From NCBI GenBank assembly GCA_959602365.1, contig CAUGSS010000012.1:1-63075 (forward strand): 63,075 nt of DNA. Reading direction: 5' to 3'. Both the position numbers and the translations under genes were made by a program. This DNA comes from an uncultured Eubacteriales bacterium (GTDB taxonomy: Bacteria; Bacillota; Clostridia; Oscillospirales; Oscillospiraceae). The notes under the pieces are model-generated. The model was given only the letters and a program-made list of their open reading frames with translations. It had not been told where the DNA came from and did no database searches. Shown piece after piece: positions 9,213-18,179 of the stretch (positions are counted from its first letter, which is position 1; each line of letters opens with the position of its first letter).

Positions 9213-9253
9213 ACGGGGAAACTGCCGTGTACAGGCAGTTTCCCCGTCGTTTT
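9213..9253. terminator. Strong hairpin between TnpV relic and XRE gene
   Basis: Perfect 14-bp arms 9213-9226 and 9234-9247 (ACGGGGAAACTGCC and its complement) with a 7-base loop. The rightward side continues CGTTTTA. It lies about 58 bases past the leftward XRE gene and could end it, although the T-run favours the other direction. Confidence 0.55.
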
Positions 9254-9304
9254 ATCTGCTCTGCCGTCAGGCGCCCAAAACAGCGCCCCTCCGCGTCTGT
9301 GCGG

Positions 9305-10579
9305 TCAGCCCGGCGTCCAGGCGGTGCCGTCCCAGCTCCACAGGGCATCTCCCTGTCCCGACCAGATGCCGCCGCCATAGTCTACCTCAAATTCCACCCA
9401 GCACTGGCTGCCCGGCAGCATCCCCGCCGCCTCCGGGTCAATCTCATAGCCGGCGGTATAGGTGCCGTAGTCCCAGTACTCCTCTGTCCCCTCCAGGGCG
9501 GCGGGGGCAGAGCTGCCGGCACCGCTCACATCCTCCAGCGCCAGTTCCTCCCATCGCTGACCGTCCACCACGCTCCAGAGACGCACCTGCCCCAGCGCCT
9601 TCGGCCGCCCGTCCCAAAACAGTTCCGGGCCGACAATGTTCAGTTCCACTGTGCCGGTCAGCACGCCGTCCGCACCTGCCGACGACCCCGTCTCACTGGC
9701 GCTGATGGACAGAGATACGGCACTGGACAGGTCGCTGTAGGGGGTGTAATCCCAGTTGAGCAGCATGGTCTCCTCCCCGATTCGGATATAGTACTCAATG
9801 CCGTCACGAATCACCAGGGAGATCCGGCTGACAAAGCCCCCGTGGCCGTCCAGTTCGGTCTCTTGGGCGCTCACCACCTCCCCGCTGGACATCCGGGCGG
9901 TAAAGGAGATCTCCGCCGGGTCGGATACCGCAGTCTTAGGCACCCCCTCCAGCCGGAGCACTGCCCGGCCGCCGTCGTAGTCCACCGACTCCAGGGACAG
10001 CTCCCAACTGGCCAGCAGGCCGTACTCCGACTCCAGGGCGTCCTGGACCTGTTGAGACACCAAATCGGACACTCCGTCCATCTGAACCTGCATGGAATAG
10101 ATCTGATCGTGAAGTTGACTGACATTTTCGTTGACGCCCCGGAGCTGGCCTTGCAGCGCCCCGATCCGGCCCAGCATCAGGGCCAGGCAGAGGGCCACCG
10201 CCGCCCCGGCGGCGATGAGGGCCCGGCGGGTCTTCCGGGGCAGCTTCCCCGCCCCGCCCGCCGGGAGGGCCTCCAGACAGCGCTCCAGCAGTGCCTGGGC
10301 CCGCACCTCGGCCTCCGAATTCACCGAGGGCTCTGCGCCCCCGGGGCCGTCCTCCTCCCGGCGTTCCTCCACTCCCAGCAGCCAGCCCACAGTGACGCCG
10401 AAGCGCCGGGCCATGGCGATCAGTTTGTCAATTTCAGGCAGGCTGGCGTCGGCCTCCCACTTGGAGATGGCCTGCCGGGACACCCCCAACGCCTCCCCCA
10501 GGGCCTCCTGGGACAGGCCCAGCCGCTTGCGCTCCCGGGCGATGCGCTGGCCGATGGTCATGGCCGCCGGTTCCGTCAT
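9305..10579 (-). CDS. Membrane-anchored XRE-family regulator (424 aa)
   Basis: Residues 8-65 are a Cro/CI helix-turn-helix (LGLSQEALGEALGVSRQAISKW, here shown as its core SQEALGEALGVSRQAISKW). After a linker there is one membrane helix (RALIAAGAAVALCLALMLG, about residue 125-145), then a predicted coiled coil and a large beta-rich extracellular part of about 250 residues ending in a WSWDGTAW tail. This is the layout of one-component sensors with DNA binding inside and ligand sensing outside. The ATG at 10579 is preferred over the GTG at 10588 because GAGAGGAAG is correctly spaced only for the ATG. The ligand and targets are unknown; the lipoprotein gene to the right lies on the same strand. 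Confidence 0.85.
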   Translation of the reverse strand: MTEPAAMTIGQRIARERKRLGLSQEALGEALGVSRQAISKWEADASLPEIDKLIAMARRFGVTVGWLLGVEERREEDGPGGAEPSVNSEAEVRAQALLERCLEALPAGGAGKLPRKTRRALIAAGAAVALCLALMLGRIGALQGQLRGVNENVSQLHDQIYSMQVQMDGVSDLVSQQVQDALESEYGLLASWELSLESVDYDGGRAVLRLEGVPKTAVSDPAEISFTARMSSGEVVSAQETELDGHGGFVSRISLVIRDGIEYYIRIGEETMLLNWDYTPYSDLSSAVSLSISASETGSSAGADGVLTGTVELNIVGPELFWDGRPKALGQVRLWSVVDGQRWEELALEDVSGAGSSAPAALEGTEEYWDYGTYTAGYEIDPEAAGMLPGSQCWVEFEVDYGGGIWSGQGDALWSWDGTAWTPG

Positions 10580-10784
10580 GGCGCTCACTTCCTCTCTCTG
10601 TTCTTCCCTTATTGTACCCCGAGGGCCGGGAGATGGGCCACCAACCCGGCGTTTCTTTTTGTCAACCGGCGGTTGCAGCGGGGTTTGGAGCGGCGGGAGG
10701 GCGTCCGCCGCCCTGCTCTCCCCCTCATTTTACCCCCGGGACGCCGGGGGCGCAACCGGAACAGGCCCGGGCTGTCAGGCGGTG

Positions 10785-10820
10785 AACAAAGGCCCGCCGC
10801 GCAGGAATGCGCGGCGGGCC
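10785..10820 (-). terminator. Terminator of the 468-residue lipoprotein gene
   Basis: Perfect 12-bp arms 10791-10802 and 10809-10820 (GGCCCGCCGCGC). On the minus strand the stem runs into TTTGTT. It lies just past the leftward gene's stop. Confidence 0.7.
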
Positions 10821-10858
10821 TGTCACTCACTTATGGCTGCTGGAAACACCGTCATCCC

Positions 10859-12265
10859 TCATGCGGTGAATGCGGCGGAATTCAGGATTTCCATAAAGTC
10901 GGTGCTGTCGCCCGTGGCCCCCTGGGCCTGGGCATAGGTGAATACATACTGGGTGCCATTGTGCATCAATGCGGTCACGATGAACGTCTGGGGGACGCCG
11001 TTTAACGTGACCTCGCAGAGGGCCATCTGGGCCGTCTCCCCGGCCACGGTGACGGTATAGCTGTCCTGGCTGCTCACCTCATCGCAGTTGTCCAGCACGG
11101 CCGCCACAATCATCTGGTTCCATATGTCCGCGTTTTCCGCATCAAAGGAGCTCATATCCGCCAGCACAATGGTAAACTGGCGCACGCCCGGATCAAGCTC
11201 CACCAGCCAGGAGGAGCCGGCCTCGGTCTCGCTATAGGCGGCGTAGTCGGGCAGGGTGAGGCTCATCTCCCCGACGGTGAGGGTGCCGCCGGTCTGGGCG
11301 GGTTCCCCCTCTGTGATCTGAGGCGGCTGGGCAGGCTCCTCCTCCGTGGTCACCGGAGCTTCCGAGGGCTCCAGACGGAACAGGGCATCGTGGAGATTCC
11401 TTTGATCGTCAAACATGGTAAAATCAATGGTAAAGGTGCCCGGATGATCCAGTCCCACACTTACACTGACTTCAGAGGTAGCCCCCTGGGGCACATCATC
11501 AGGATATTCAATGTAATCGTGGGCGTCTCCCATCATGCCCTCACTGTCCACAATGGAGCCGAGTAAAAGATTTAAATTGAGGCCCGATGTGCCATTATCA
11601 AATCCCAGATTCGTATAGGTGTAGTCGATCTGGTAAATCACCGTGGGGGGATCCTCGTCATAGGGCCCCGGCTCCACTTGGTACACATCGGTCACCGTCA
11701 GCTCCCACTGGCCGTCCACCGTCCAGGTGTCCCCCACTTCATAGGCTGTCTCCGCAGGCTCAGCGTCCGGCTGCTCCGTCACAGCTTCCGAGCTGTCTGC
11801 GCTGCTGTCACCGGTGTCAATGTCCGGGACGGCACCCTCCACCTTCTTCAGCTCCACCGTCCAGCTCACGCCCTGGATGGAGACCTCATAGGAAATCTTT
11901 CCGGCGTTGTAGGTGAAATCCTTGGTGTCGCTGGTGGAGGCCATAATGGCATACCCGGTCTTCTCCGTGTCGTTCTCAGAGGTCCAGGTGTAGGGCTCCT
12001 CCGCCGTCTCCGGCGGGATAAAGCTGCCCGCCCAGTAGAGAGCCTCGGTGTCCGTATCCGAATCGATCCAGTAGACCTCCATGACGTCGCCCTGGATCTG
12101 GGCCTTCTGGATATAGCCGTTGCCGGCGTCGTTGGCCTGTTCCCAAACGCCCGTCAGGTCCGGGGGCTCGGCCTCCTGGGAGGCCGCCGGCGCGCCGCCG
12201 CAGGCGGTCACCGAAGCCAGCATCAGCGCGGCCATCAACAGGGCTGTCAGTTTTCTTCGCTTCAT
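10859..12265 (-). CDS. Lipoprotein with DUF5067-like domain (468 aa)
   Basis: Lipobox SVTAC-G at the N-terminus predicts a lipid anchor. Three regions follow. Residues 35-145 form a lipocalin-like beta region starting PDLTGVWEQANDAGNGYI. A Ser/Asp/Glu linker leads to residues of about 180-320, which resemble DUF5067/DUF4352 Ig-like domains (VGDTWTVDGQWELTVTDV, IDYTYTNLGFDN). The last 130 residues form another beta domain (GGTLTVGEMSLTLPDYAAY). A GAGGAGCAG site precedes the ATG. It is cotranscribed at most with the XRE sensor to its left, but a good terminator separates them. The function is unknown; the domain family is typical of exported proteins of gut Firmicutes. Confidence 0.8.
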   Translation of the reverse strand: MKRRKLTALLMAALMLASVTACGGAPAASQEAEPPDLTGVWEQANDAGNGYIQKAQIQGDVMEVYWIDSDTDTEALYWAGSFIPPETAEEPYTWTSENDTEKTGYAIMASTSDTKDFTYNAGKISYEVSIQGVSWTVELKKVEGAVPDIDTGDSSADSSEAVTEQPDAEPAETAYEVGDTWTVDGQWELTVTDVYQVEPGPYDEDPPTVIYQIDYTYTNLGFDNGTSGLNLNLLLGSIVDSEGMMGDAHDYIEYPDDVPQGATSEVSVSVGLDHPGTFTIDFTMFDDQRNLHDALFRLEPSEAPVTTEEEPAQPPQITEGEPAQTGGTLTVGEMSLTLPDYAAYSETEAGSSWLVELDPGVRQFTIVLADMSSFDAENADIWNQMIVAAVLDNCDEVSSQDSYTVTVAGETAQMALCEVTLNGVPQTFIVTALMHNGTQYVFTYAQAQGATGDSTDFMEILNSAAFTA

Positions 12266-12420
12266 TTCTGCTCCTCCTCTTTTTGCAGCGCCGTCCAGTT
12301 CACTCTGTCGGCGCCGTTCTGTCTCTCCTCTTTATTATTTAATTGTATCTTTTTTGCATATATCTTTCAACGAAAACAAGAAAATTAACCCAGTTTTTAT
12401 ACATTCTGACATCTGAACAG

Positions 12421-12459
12421 CATAAAAAAGAGGGAACCTCAGGCAATCGGTTCCCTCTT
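12421..12459 (-). terminator. Terminator after the GH13 gene
   Basis: Perfect 11-bp arms 12428-12438 and 12449-12459 (AAGAGGGAACC) with a 10-base loop. On the minus strand the stem is followed by TTTTTATG. It ends the long leftward cell-wall cluster. Confidence 0.85.
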
Positions 12460-12473
12460 CTGTACGGTTTGTC

Positions 12474-14354
12474 TCACTTCCCGGCGGGACAGCTCTCCAG
12501 CCGGAGCACCCCCATCGGGGGCACTTTGACATAGAGGACGCCGTCCACCGCCAGATAACGGCGTCCGGTGTCCAAATCCCGGGCGGCCTGGCCGCTCCAG
12601 GGCAGCCCGGCCACCATCTCCACCTGCCCCCGGTTGACCGCCACCCCGGCACTGCGGCCGTTCTGACAGCGGGCGAAGGAGAGCAGGGCGCCCCGGCAGG
12701 TGCCCCAGCGCAGCGCTCCCCGGCGCAGGGGATCGCTGGTCCTGCGCTGCCGGCCCAGGGCGGAAAACCAGGATACCAACTCCCGGTCCTCGTGCCCCCA
12801 AGGATAGGTGCGGCGGTTGAAGGGGTCCTCGTACCCCTCCATCCCCGCCTCATCCCCATAGTAAACCGTGGGGGCGCCGGGGAAGGCGAAGAGCACCGCG
12901 GCGCCCAGCCGCAGCAGCGCCCGGCCCCGCGCCCGCTCCTCCCGGGTCATGCGGTAGCTCCCCCGCTGTTCCTTGGTCCACTCCTGCCGCTGGCTCCCGG
13001 TACCCAGATAGGTCAGAATGCGCAGGGTGTCGTGGGTTCCCAGGGAGTTCATGGCATCATAGAAGGCGAAGGGGGGATAGTTCTCCCGGAGGGTCTCCAT
13101 ATCGCTCTGAAATATGGAGGCGTCTCCCCCCAGCAGATAGGCAATCAGGGCGTTGCGGAAGGGATAGTTCATCAGCCCGTCCAGATGCCGGCCCAGCAGG
13201 TGCCGGCGGCGCACCCCGTAGGCGATCTTGGTGGTTCCGTCCTCCCAAACCTCCCCAATGACGGCGGCCTCCGGCTTCTCCGCCCGGACCGCCTCATGGA
13301 CCCCCTGGACAAAGTCGTCGGGCAGCTCGTCCGCCACGTCCAGCCGCCAGCCGTCGGCGCCCCGGCGCAGCCAGCTGCGCACCACCGAGTCATGGCCGCC
13401 GAAGATGAAGTCCCGGTAGCCCGGGTCATGCTCCTCCACCGAGGGCAGGGAGTAAATGCCCCACCAGGACTCATATTGGTCGGGCCAGCGGGAAAAGCGG
13501 AACCAGCTGCGATAGGGGGAGTCCTGGCTCTGGCTGGCCCCCACGCTGTCGGTATAGTAGCCGTCGCCGTTGAAATAACGGCTCACCCAGCCGGTGTGGT
13601 TGAACACCCCGTCCAGCAGAATGCGGATGCCCATGGCATGGGCCTTCTCACACAGGCGGCTGAAGTCCTCATTGGTGCCCAGCATCGGGTCGATGCGGCT
13701 GTAATCCGCGGTGCCGTAGCGGTGGTTCTCCGAGGCCTCGAAGATGGGGCAGAAGTAGATGGTCTCCACCCCCAGCTCCGCCAGGTAGGGCAGCTTTTCC
13801 TCCACTCCCTTCAGGTTTCCCCCGAAGAAGTCCCGGTTGCAGATGTCGTTGCCGTTCCAGGTCTTGCCCATGACCCCCACGGCGGGCTCCTCCTCCCAGT
13901 CCTGATGCACCCAGCGTCCCCCCACCATGCCGGCAGGGTCCGGAATCTCAGTGCGGCAGAACCGGTCGGGCAGGATCTGATAGCACATTCCCCGGCCGAA
14001 CCAGTCGGGCACCCGCTCCGAGGCGTCATAGACCGTGAGCTGATAGGTGCCCAGTTCTGTCTGCCGCCCTCCAAAGCCGGTGAGGCGGAAGGTATACCAC
14101 ACCAGCCCCACATAATCCCCGGTGTCCACCGTACAGGAGAACTCGTCCCGCACCCAGTCGGTGTCGCTCCAGGGCATGGGAATGGTCTCGGTGCGGTCCC
14201 CGTCGAACTCATAGCGCAGGGTGACCTCCCCCCGGCTGAAGCCCAGGCTCCGGAGCGGGCGCAGCGTCAGCCTGACCCGGGTGCCGGAGCTCACCGCCCC
14301 ATAGGGAGATTTGCACCGCCCGTCCCGGGGGTCGAAGATATTGGTATCATACAA
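12474..14354 (-). CDS. GH13 alpha-amylase-family glucan hydrolase (neopullulanase/cyclomaltodextrinase type)
   Basis: The protein cleaves alpha-glucosidic bonds in the cytoplasm: no signal peptide is seen. The N-terminal 120 residues are a beta-sandwich of the kind found in neopullulanases. The barrel then shows all four GH13 regions: DGVFNH (about residue 250), GWRLDVADE with the catalytic Asp (338), GEVWED with the acid Glu (368) and GTHDT (441). A short C-terminal beta domain follows. No ATG is available. A TTG at 14354 has AAAGGA at nine bases; an upstream TTG at 14363 abuts that site. It follows the PBP2 gene by about 50 bases and shares the cluster's terminator, so it is probably cotranscribed with morphogenesis genes, an unusual partnership. 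Confidence 0.9.
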   Translation of the reverse strand: MYDTNIFDPRDGRCKSPYGAVSSGTRVRLTLRPLRSLGFSRGEVTLRYEFDGDRTETIPMPWSDTDWVRDEFSCTVDTGDYVGLVWYTFRLTGFGGRQTELGTYQLTVYDASERVPDWFGRGMCYQILPDRFCRTEIPDPAGMVGGRWVHQDWEEEPAVGVMGKTWNGNDICNRDFFGGNLKGVEEKLPYLAELGVETIYFCPIFEASENHRYGTADYSRIDPMLGTNEDFSRLCEKAHAMGIRILLDGVFNHTGWVSRYFNGDGYYTDSVGASQSQDSPYRSWFRFSRWPDQYESWWGIYSLPSVEEHDPGYRDFIFGGHDSVVRSWLRRGADGWRLDVADELPDDFVQGVHEAVRAEKPEAAVIGEVWEDGTTKIAYGVRRRHLLGRHLDGLMNYPFRNALIAYLLGGDASIFQSDMETLRENYPPFAFYDAMNSLGTHDTLRILTYLGTGSQRQEWTKEQRGSYRMTREERARGRALLRLGAAVLFAFPGAPTVYYGDEAGMEGYEDPFNRRTYPWGHEDRELVSWFSALGRQRRTSDPLRRGALRWGTCRGALLSFARCQNGRSAGVAVNRGQVEMVAGLPWSGQAARDLDTGRRYLAVDGVLYVKVPPMGVLRLESCPAGK

Positions 14355-14406
14355 GAAAATCAATCCTTTGGTTGCAGGCTCAAAAACTCATCGGCTTTAG
14401 AGCATA

Positions 14407-16740
14407 TCACGCCCCGTCGGGGTTGTCAACGCCGTCCCCGGCAGGGGTGGTGTCCTCCCCTGTCTGCGGCGGCTCCTCCCCGCCGGCCTCCTGGTCATCC
14501 GGGTCAGGCTCCTGGGTTTCATCCTGCCCCTCGTCCTGGCCCTCCTGGGGGCTCTGGGCGTCCTGGGGAGGCAGGTTCTGGGCGCCATCGTCCCGGCCAT
14601 CCTGGGTGTCCCCGGTGCCGCCGGTGTTCCGGCCGCTGTCCTCCCCTTCCTCCTGTCCGGCGGCATCCTGCTCCGCTCCGTCCTGCTGGACATCATCGGT
14701 CTGGGCCGTACCGTCCTGGGTTTCCTCCGATTCAATGCCGAAGTAGGCCTCCAGCATCCGGGCGGCGATCACCGCGGTGGCGGCGCCGCTGCCGCCCTCC
14801 TCCACCGCCACGCAGATGGCGATCTCCGGGTCGTCATAGGGGGCGAAGCAGACGAACAGGCCGTTGGCGTTCTCCTGGCCGGTGACCTGGGCGGAGCCGG
14901 TCTTGGCCCCCACCTGAATGCCGTGGGCGGTCAGGTTGGCAAAGGCCCGGGAGACGGTGGAAGTGCTCTCCACCACCTCCAGCATGCCCTGCTTGACTGC
15001 CTCCAAATTTTCAGCGCTGATCTCCACTGTACCCAGTACCTGGGGCTCATAAGACGTGACATTGCCGTCGGCGTCGGTGACGCTCTGCAGCAGGTGGGCG
15101 GCATAGCGGGTGCCGCCGTTGACCAGGGTGGCCACATAATTGGCCAGCTGGAGCGGCGTGAACAGGTTGTCCGACTGGCCGATGGCAGCGGACAGGGTGT
15201 TGCCGCCATACCAGGTGGCGCCCACGCTCTCCGAATACGCCGGCCCGGCATTGACTCCGATGGACTCGGCCAGTTCAATGCCGGTGGACACCCCCAGCCC
15301 GAAGGCCTGAGCATACTCCGTCAGGGTGTCGATGCCCACGTCGATGCCCACATGGTAGAAGAAAATATTGCAGGAATCCCGCAGGGCGTCAGTCACCGTC
15401 TCCAGCCCATGGGTGGTCCGGCTCTCCCGGTAGAGCCAGCAGCGGAAGGTGGTGCCGTAATAGTCCATATAGCCGGTGTCCTGAATCTGGGTGTTCACGT
15501 CGATGACGCCGCTCTCCAGTCCGGCGATGGCGGTGACCATCTTGTAGGTGGAGCCCGGGGAGTAGGTGCCCTGGAGGGCCCGGTTGAACAGGGGGCTTAA
15601 CTCCCCATAGCTCTCGTCATAGCTCTGGGTGGCCGCGTCAAAGGTGGGCCAGCTGGCGCAGGAGAGCACGCTGCCGTCGTTGACGTCAATGGCCACCGCG
15701 GCGCCGCCCCCCTGGCTGTCGTTCAGCGTGGGAATGTATTCCGCCAGGGCGTCCTCGGTGGCGCTCTGCAAGTTGAGATCCAGGGTCAGGGCCACCGTAT
15801 CCCCGGCCTGGGCCGGAGTGGTGTCCTCCACGCTGACCACATCTCCATCCCGGTCAGTGGTGATGGTGCGCTCTCCGTCCTCCCCCCGGAGGTATTGCTC
15901 AAGGGCGTACTCCACCCCGGACTGGCCCACGGTGGCGTCCATACTGTAGCCCTGGGCCTTGTAGTTCTCCCCCTCGGTCCAGTTCTCCGCAGTGATCAGC
16001 CCCACCCGGCCCAGCAGATGGGCGGCGTAGCCGGTGACATAGGAGCGCACGCTGGTGGGTTCGATGTCCACCCCGGGCAGCTGCTCCTCCTCCACCACGG
16101 AGATCAGCTCAATGCTCACGTCAGAGGCAAAGATGTAATCCGTCCACAGGATCTCGCTGCGGCGCAGGCAGCAGGAGTAGAGCACCCCCAGGGCCTGGCG
16201 GGCCAGGGACACATCCGTCTCCTCCAGGCCGAAGTAGGCCGCCATCTGCTCCAGCAGGTCCTCGGCGCTCTCCGTGCGCTGCCACCCCAGGGCGTCGCAC
16301 AGCTGCGCCAGCCGGGTGTCGGTCTGCGCTCCATCGCTGTCGGTGTAGGTGTAAATCTCCTCTGTGGTAAAGGTATAGGGGGCGCTTTCAGAGATGGGCA
16401 GCTCGCTGTCCGTCCACTCCACTCCCTTATCCCGGCAGATCTCCAGCAGCCGCAGCACGGTCTGTCCCTGGGCGGCGGCATCCCCCATATCGTTGAGGTC
16501 CAGGGTGATCTGATACTGGGTTTCATTGCCCACCAGCACCTGGCCGTTGCGGTCGGTGATCAGCCCCCGGGCGGCGGGGACAGTCTCCACCGCAGCCAGG
16601 GTGTTGATGGACTGGGCGGTGTCCTGGTCAATGGCCTCCACCACCTGATAGCGGTAGAGCAGCGCGACCATCAGCAACAGCGCCACCACGGTGAGTCCGG
16701 CCACCACACCGGTGCGGAGATAGAATTTCTTGCCTTCCAT
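14407..16740 (-). CDS. mrdA: Penicillin-binding protein 2, elongasome transpeptidase
   Basis: A class B PBP that cross-links peptidoglycan during cylindrical growth. It has a short cytosolic start, one membrane helix (about residues 10-30), a dimerisation domain and a transpeptidase domain with the three active-site motifs: SPGSTYKM (about 396, nucleophile Ser), DSCN (about 456) and AKTGSAQ (about 611). It lies downstream of mreC and mreD in the canonical order. An AAAGGAGGG site precedes the ATG. The last 105 residues or so are a strikingly acidic Gln/Asp/Glu/Gly/Pro tail not needed for catalysis, predicted to be disordered and extracellular. Identification is firm; the symbol reflects family and context. 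Confidence 0.93.
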   Translation of the reverse strand: MEGKKFYLRTGVVAGLTVVALLLMVALLYRYQVVEAIDQDTAQSINTLAAVETVPAARGLITDRNGQVLVGNETQYQITLDLNDMGDAAAQGQTVLRLLEICRDKGVEWTDSELPISESAPYTFTTEEIYTYTDSDGAQTDTRLAQLCDALGWQRTESAEDLLEQMAAYFGLEETDVSLARQALGVLYSCCLRRSEILWTDYIFASDVSIELISVVEEEQLPGVDIEPTSVRSYVTGYAAHLLGRVGLITAENWTEGENYKAQGYSMDATVGQSGVEYALEQYLRGEDGERTITTDRDGDVVSVEDTTPAQAGDTVALTLDLNLQSATEDALAEYIPTLNDSQGGGAAVAIDVNDGSVLSCASWPTFDAATQSYDESYGELSPLFNRALQGTYSPGSTYKMVTAIAGLESGVIDVNTQIQDTGYMDYYGTTFRCWLYRESRTTHGLETVTDALRDSCNIFFYHVGIDVGIDTLTEYAQAFGLGVSTGIELAESIGVNAGPAYSESVGATWYGGNTLSAAIGQSDNLFTPLQLANYVATLVNGGTRYAAHLLQSVTDADGNVTSYEPQVLGTVEISAENLEAVKQGMLEVVESTSTVSRAFANLTAHGIQVGAKTGSAQVTGQENANGLFVCFAPYDDPEIAICVAVEEGGSGAATAVIAARMLEAYFGIESEETQDGTAQTDDVQQDGAEQDAAGQEEGEDSGRNTGGTGDTQDGRDDGAQNLPPQDAQSPQEGQDEGQDETQEPDPDDQEAGGEEPPQTGEDTTPAGDGVDNPDGA

Positions 16741-16763
16741 GGCTGGGCCCTCCTTTCTGGGAT

Positions 16764-17273
16764 CTAAAGGCTGCCAAAGCGGCGGTGGACGAATCGGAAC
16801 AGGATATAGGCGGGCAGGGCCAGCAGCATGGAGTAAATCAGCTCAAACAGGGCGATATGGACCAGCGTGCCGATGCTTCCCGCCCCGGTGAACAGCCGGG
16901 CAAGCACCCGTACCAGCTCCACCAGCGTCAGGCTGCCCAGGCTGGCCAGCAGGCAGGGCAACAGATTGGAGCGGTTGCGCCGCTCCTCCTGAAGCAGGCC
17001 GGAGAGCATCCCCAGCACAGCGCCGCAGAAAATCAGTCCGGGGCCGCTGTTTCCCTGGGCCAGACAGCCGAACAGTCCCAGGCACAGCCCGAAGACAGAG
17101 CCGGCAAAGCTGCCCTCCAACACGGCAACCATAGCAATGGCCACCGGGATAAAATCGGGCACGCTGCCCATCAGCGGGAAGCGCCCAAAGATCCCGGCGG
17201 CGAAAAAGTAACAGATCAAAAAGGCGACGGCATAGGCGATCCAGAGGAACACGCTGCCCCGGCGGTCTGTCAT
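16764..17273 (-). CDS. mreD: Rod shape-determining protein MreD
   Basis: A 169-residue integral membrane protein with five or six hydrophobic helices (for example FLICYFFAAGIFGRFPLMG and the Gly-rich FGLCLGLFGCLAQG), matching MreD in size and position. It links MreC and the PBP/RodA machinery in the elongasome. It lies 14 bases after mreC and 23 before PBP2. The ATG at 17273 has a GAGGAGGGG site; the in-frame GTG at 17291 overlaps that site and is not used. Confidence 0.92.
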   Translation of the reverse strand: MTDRRGSVFLWIAYAVAFLICYFFAAGIFGRFPLMGSVPDFIPVAIAMVAVLEGSFAGSVFGLCLGLFGCLAQGNSGPGLIFCGAVLGMLSGLLQEERRNRSNLLPCLLASLGSLTLVELVRVLARLFTGAGSIGTLVHIALFELIYSMLLALPAYILFRFVHRRFGSL

Positions 17274-17287
17274 GGCGTCCCCTCCTC

Positions 17288-18130
17288 TCACTCGGTCACG
17301 TCGAAGCTGGTGATGACGAAGACCTGCTTCAGCTCATCCAGTTTCACCGCGGGTTCCACCACGGCATAACGCTCCATTCCAGAAGAGGTATACCCCTGCT
17401 CTGTCACTTCCCCCACCAGGATGCCGCTGGGGTAGACGCCCCCCAGGCCGGAGGTGACCACCTGATTCCCCGCCTCCAGCCCGGCGGAGGAGGCGAGATA
17501 GCTCAAAGTGCAGGTTCCCTGGCTCATATGGTCCAGGTCGCCGGTCAGCACCGCCGCGTCTCCGGTCTCCACCACCGAGGCGCCGATGCTGATGCCCGGG
17601 TCAATCAGGGTGGTCACAGTGGCCCAGTTGGGCCCCACCTGGGAGATGACGCCCACCAGCTCCCCGTGCTCCGTGACCACGCACATATTTTCCTCAATGC
17701 CGCCGGAGGAACCCTTGTTCAGCGTCAGGGTGCTCTCCCAGCTGGTGGTGGACCGGCCGGTGACCATGGCGGACGCAAAGGTAAAGTCGCTGTGGGCCGC
17801 CTGCAGGTCCAGCAGGTCCCGCAGCCGCTCGTTCTCCTCCAGGGCGGACTGGGCCCGGCGGTTTTCCTCCCCCATCTGGGCCACCTGTTCCTCCAACTCT
17901 TCCACCCGCTGCTGGAGGGCCTGATATTGAAAGAGGTAGTCATAGGCCGCCTGAATCTTGTCTGTGACAAAGGTGGCCGCCGCCCGGAAGGGAGTTCCCA
18001 GCACCCCCAGCACCCGCTCCGCCGGACCGGTCAGATTGGGAATAAAGACAGAGCCCACGCTGATGGCTGCCGTCAGCAGCAGGGCGACAATGAGTACCCA
18101 GATTCCATTGTGACGCAGGAATTTTTTCAA
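17288..18130 (-). CDS. mreC: Rod shape-determining protein MreC
   Basis: A 280-residue bitopic protein: basic start, one membrane helix (about residues 8-28), a coiled coil of about 45 residues (QALQQRVEELEEQVAQMG) and the double beta-barrel MreC domain (SAMVTGRSTTSWESTLTLNK, GVYPSGILVGEV). It scaffolds the elongasome outside the membrane. The start is a TTG at 18130 with AAAGGAC at eight bases. An open frame extends further upstream, but those codons overlap maf and are not conserved in kind. Order mreC-mreD-PBP2 is canonical. Confidence 0.93.
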   Translation of the reverse strand: MKKFLRHNGIWVLIVALLLTAAISVGSVFIPNLTGPAERVLGVLGTPFRAAATFVTDKIQAAYDYLFQYQALQQRVEELEEQVAQMGEENRRAQSALEENERLRDLLDLQAAHSDFTFASAMVTGRSTTSWESTLTLNKGSSGGIEENMCVVTEHGELVGVISQVGPNWATVTTLIDPGISIGASVVETGDAAVLTGDLDHMSQGTCTLSYLASSAGLEAGNQVVTSGLGGVYPSGILVGEVTEQGYTSSGMERYAVVEPAVKLDELKQVFVITSFDVTE

Positions 18131-18179
18131 TGGGATCGTCCTTTCTTGCCGAATGGGGACCAGCGGGCGGCCCCCTGTC

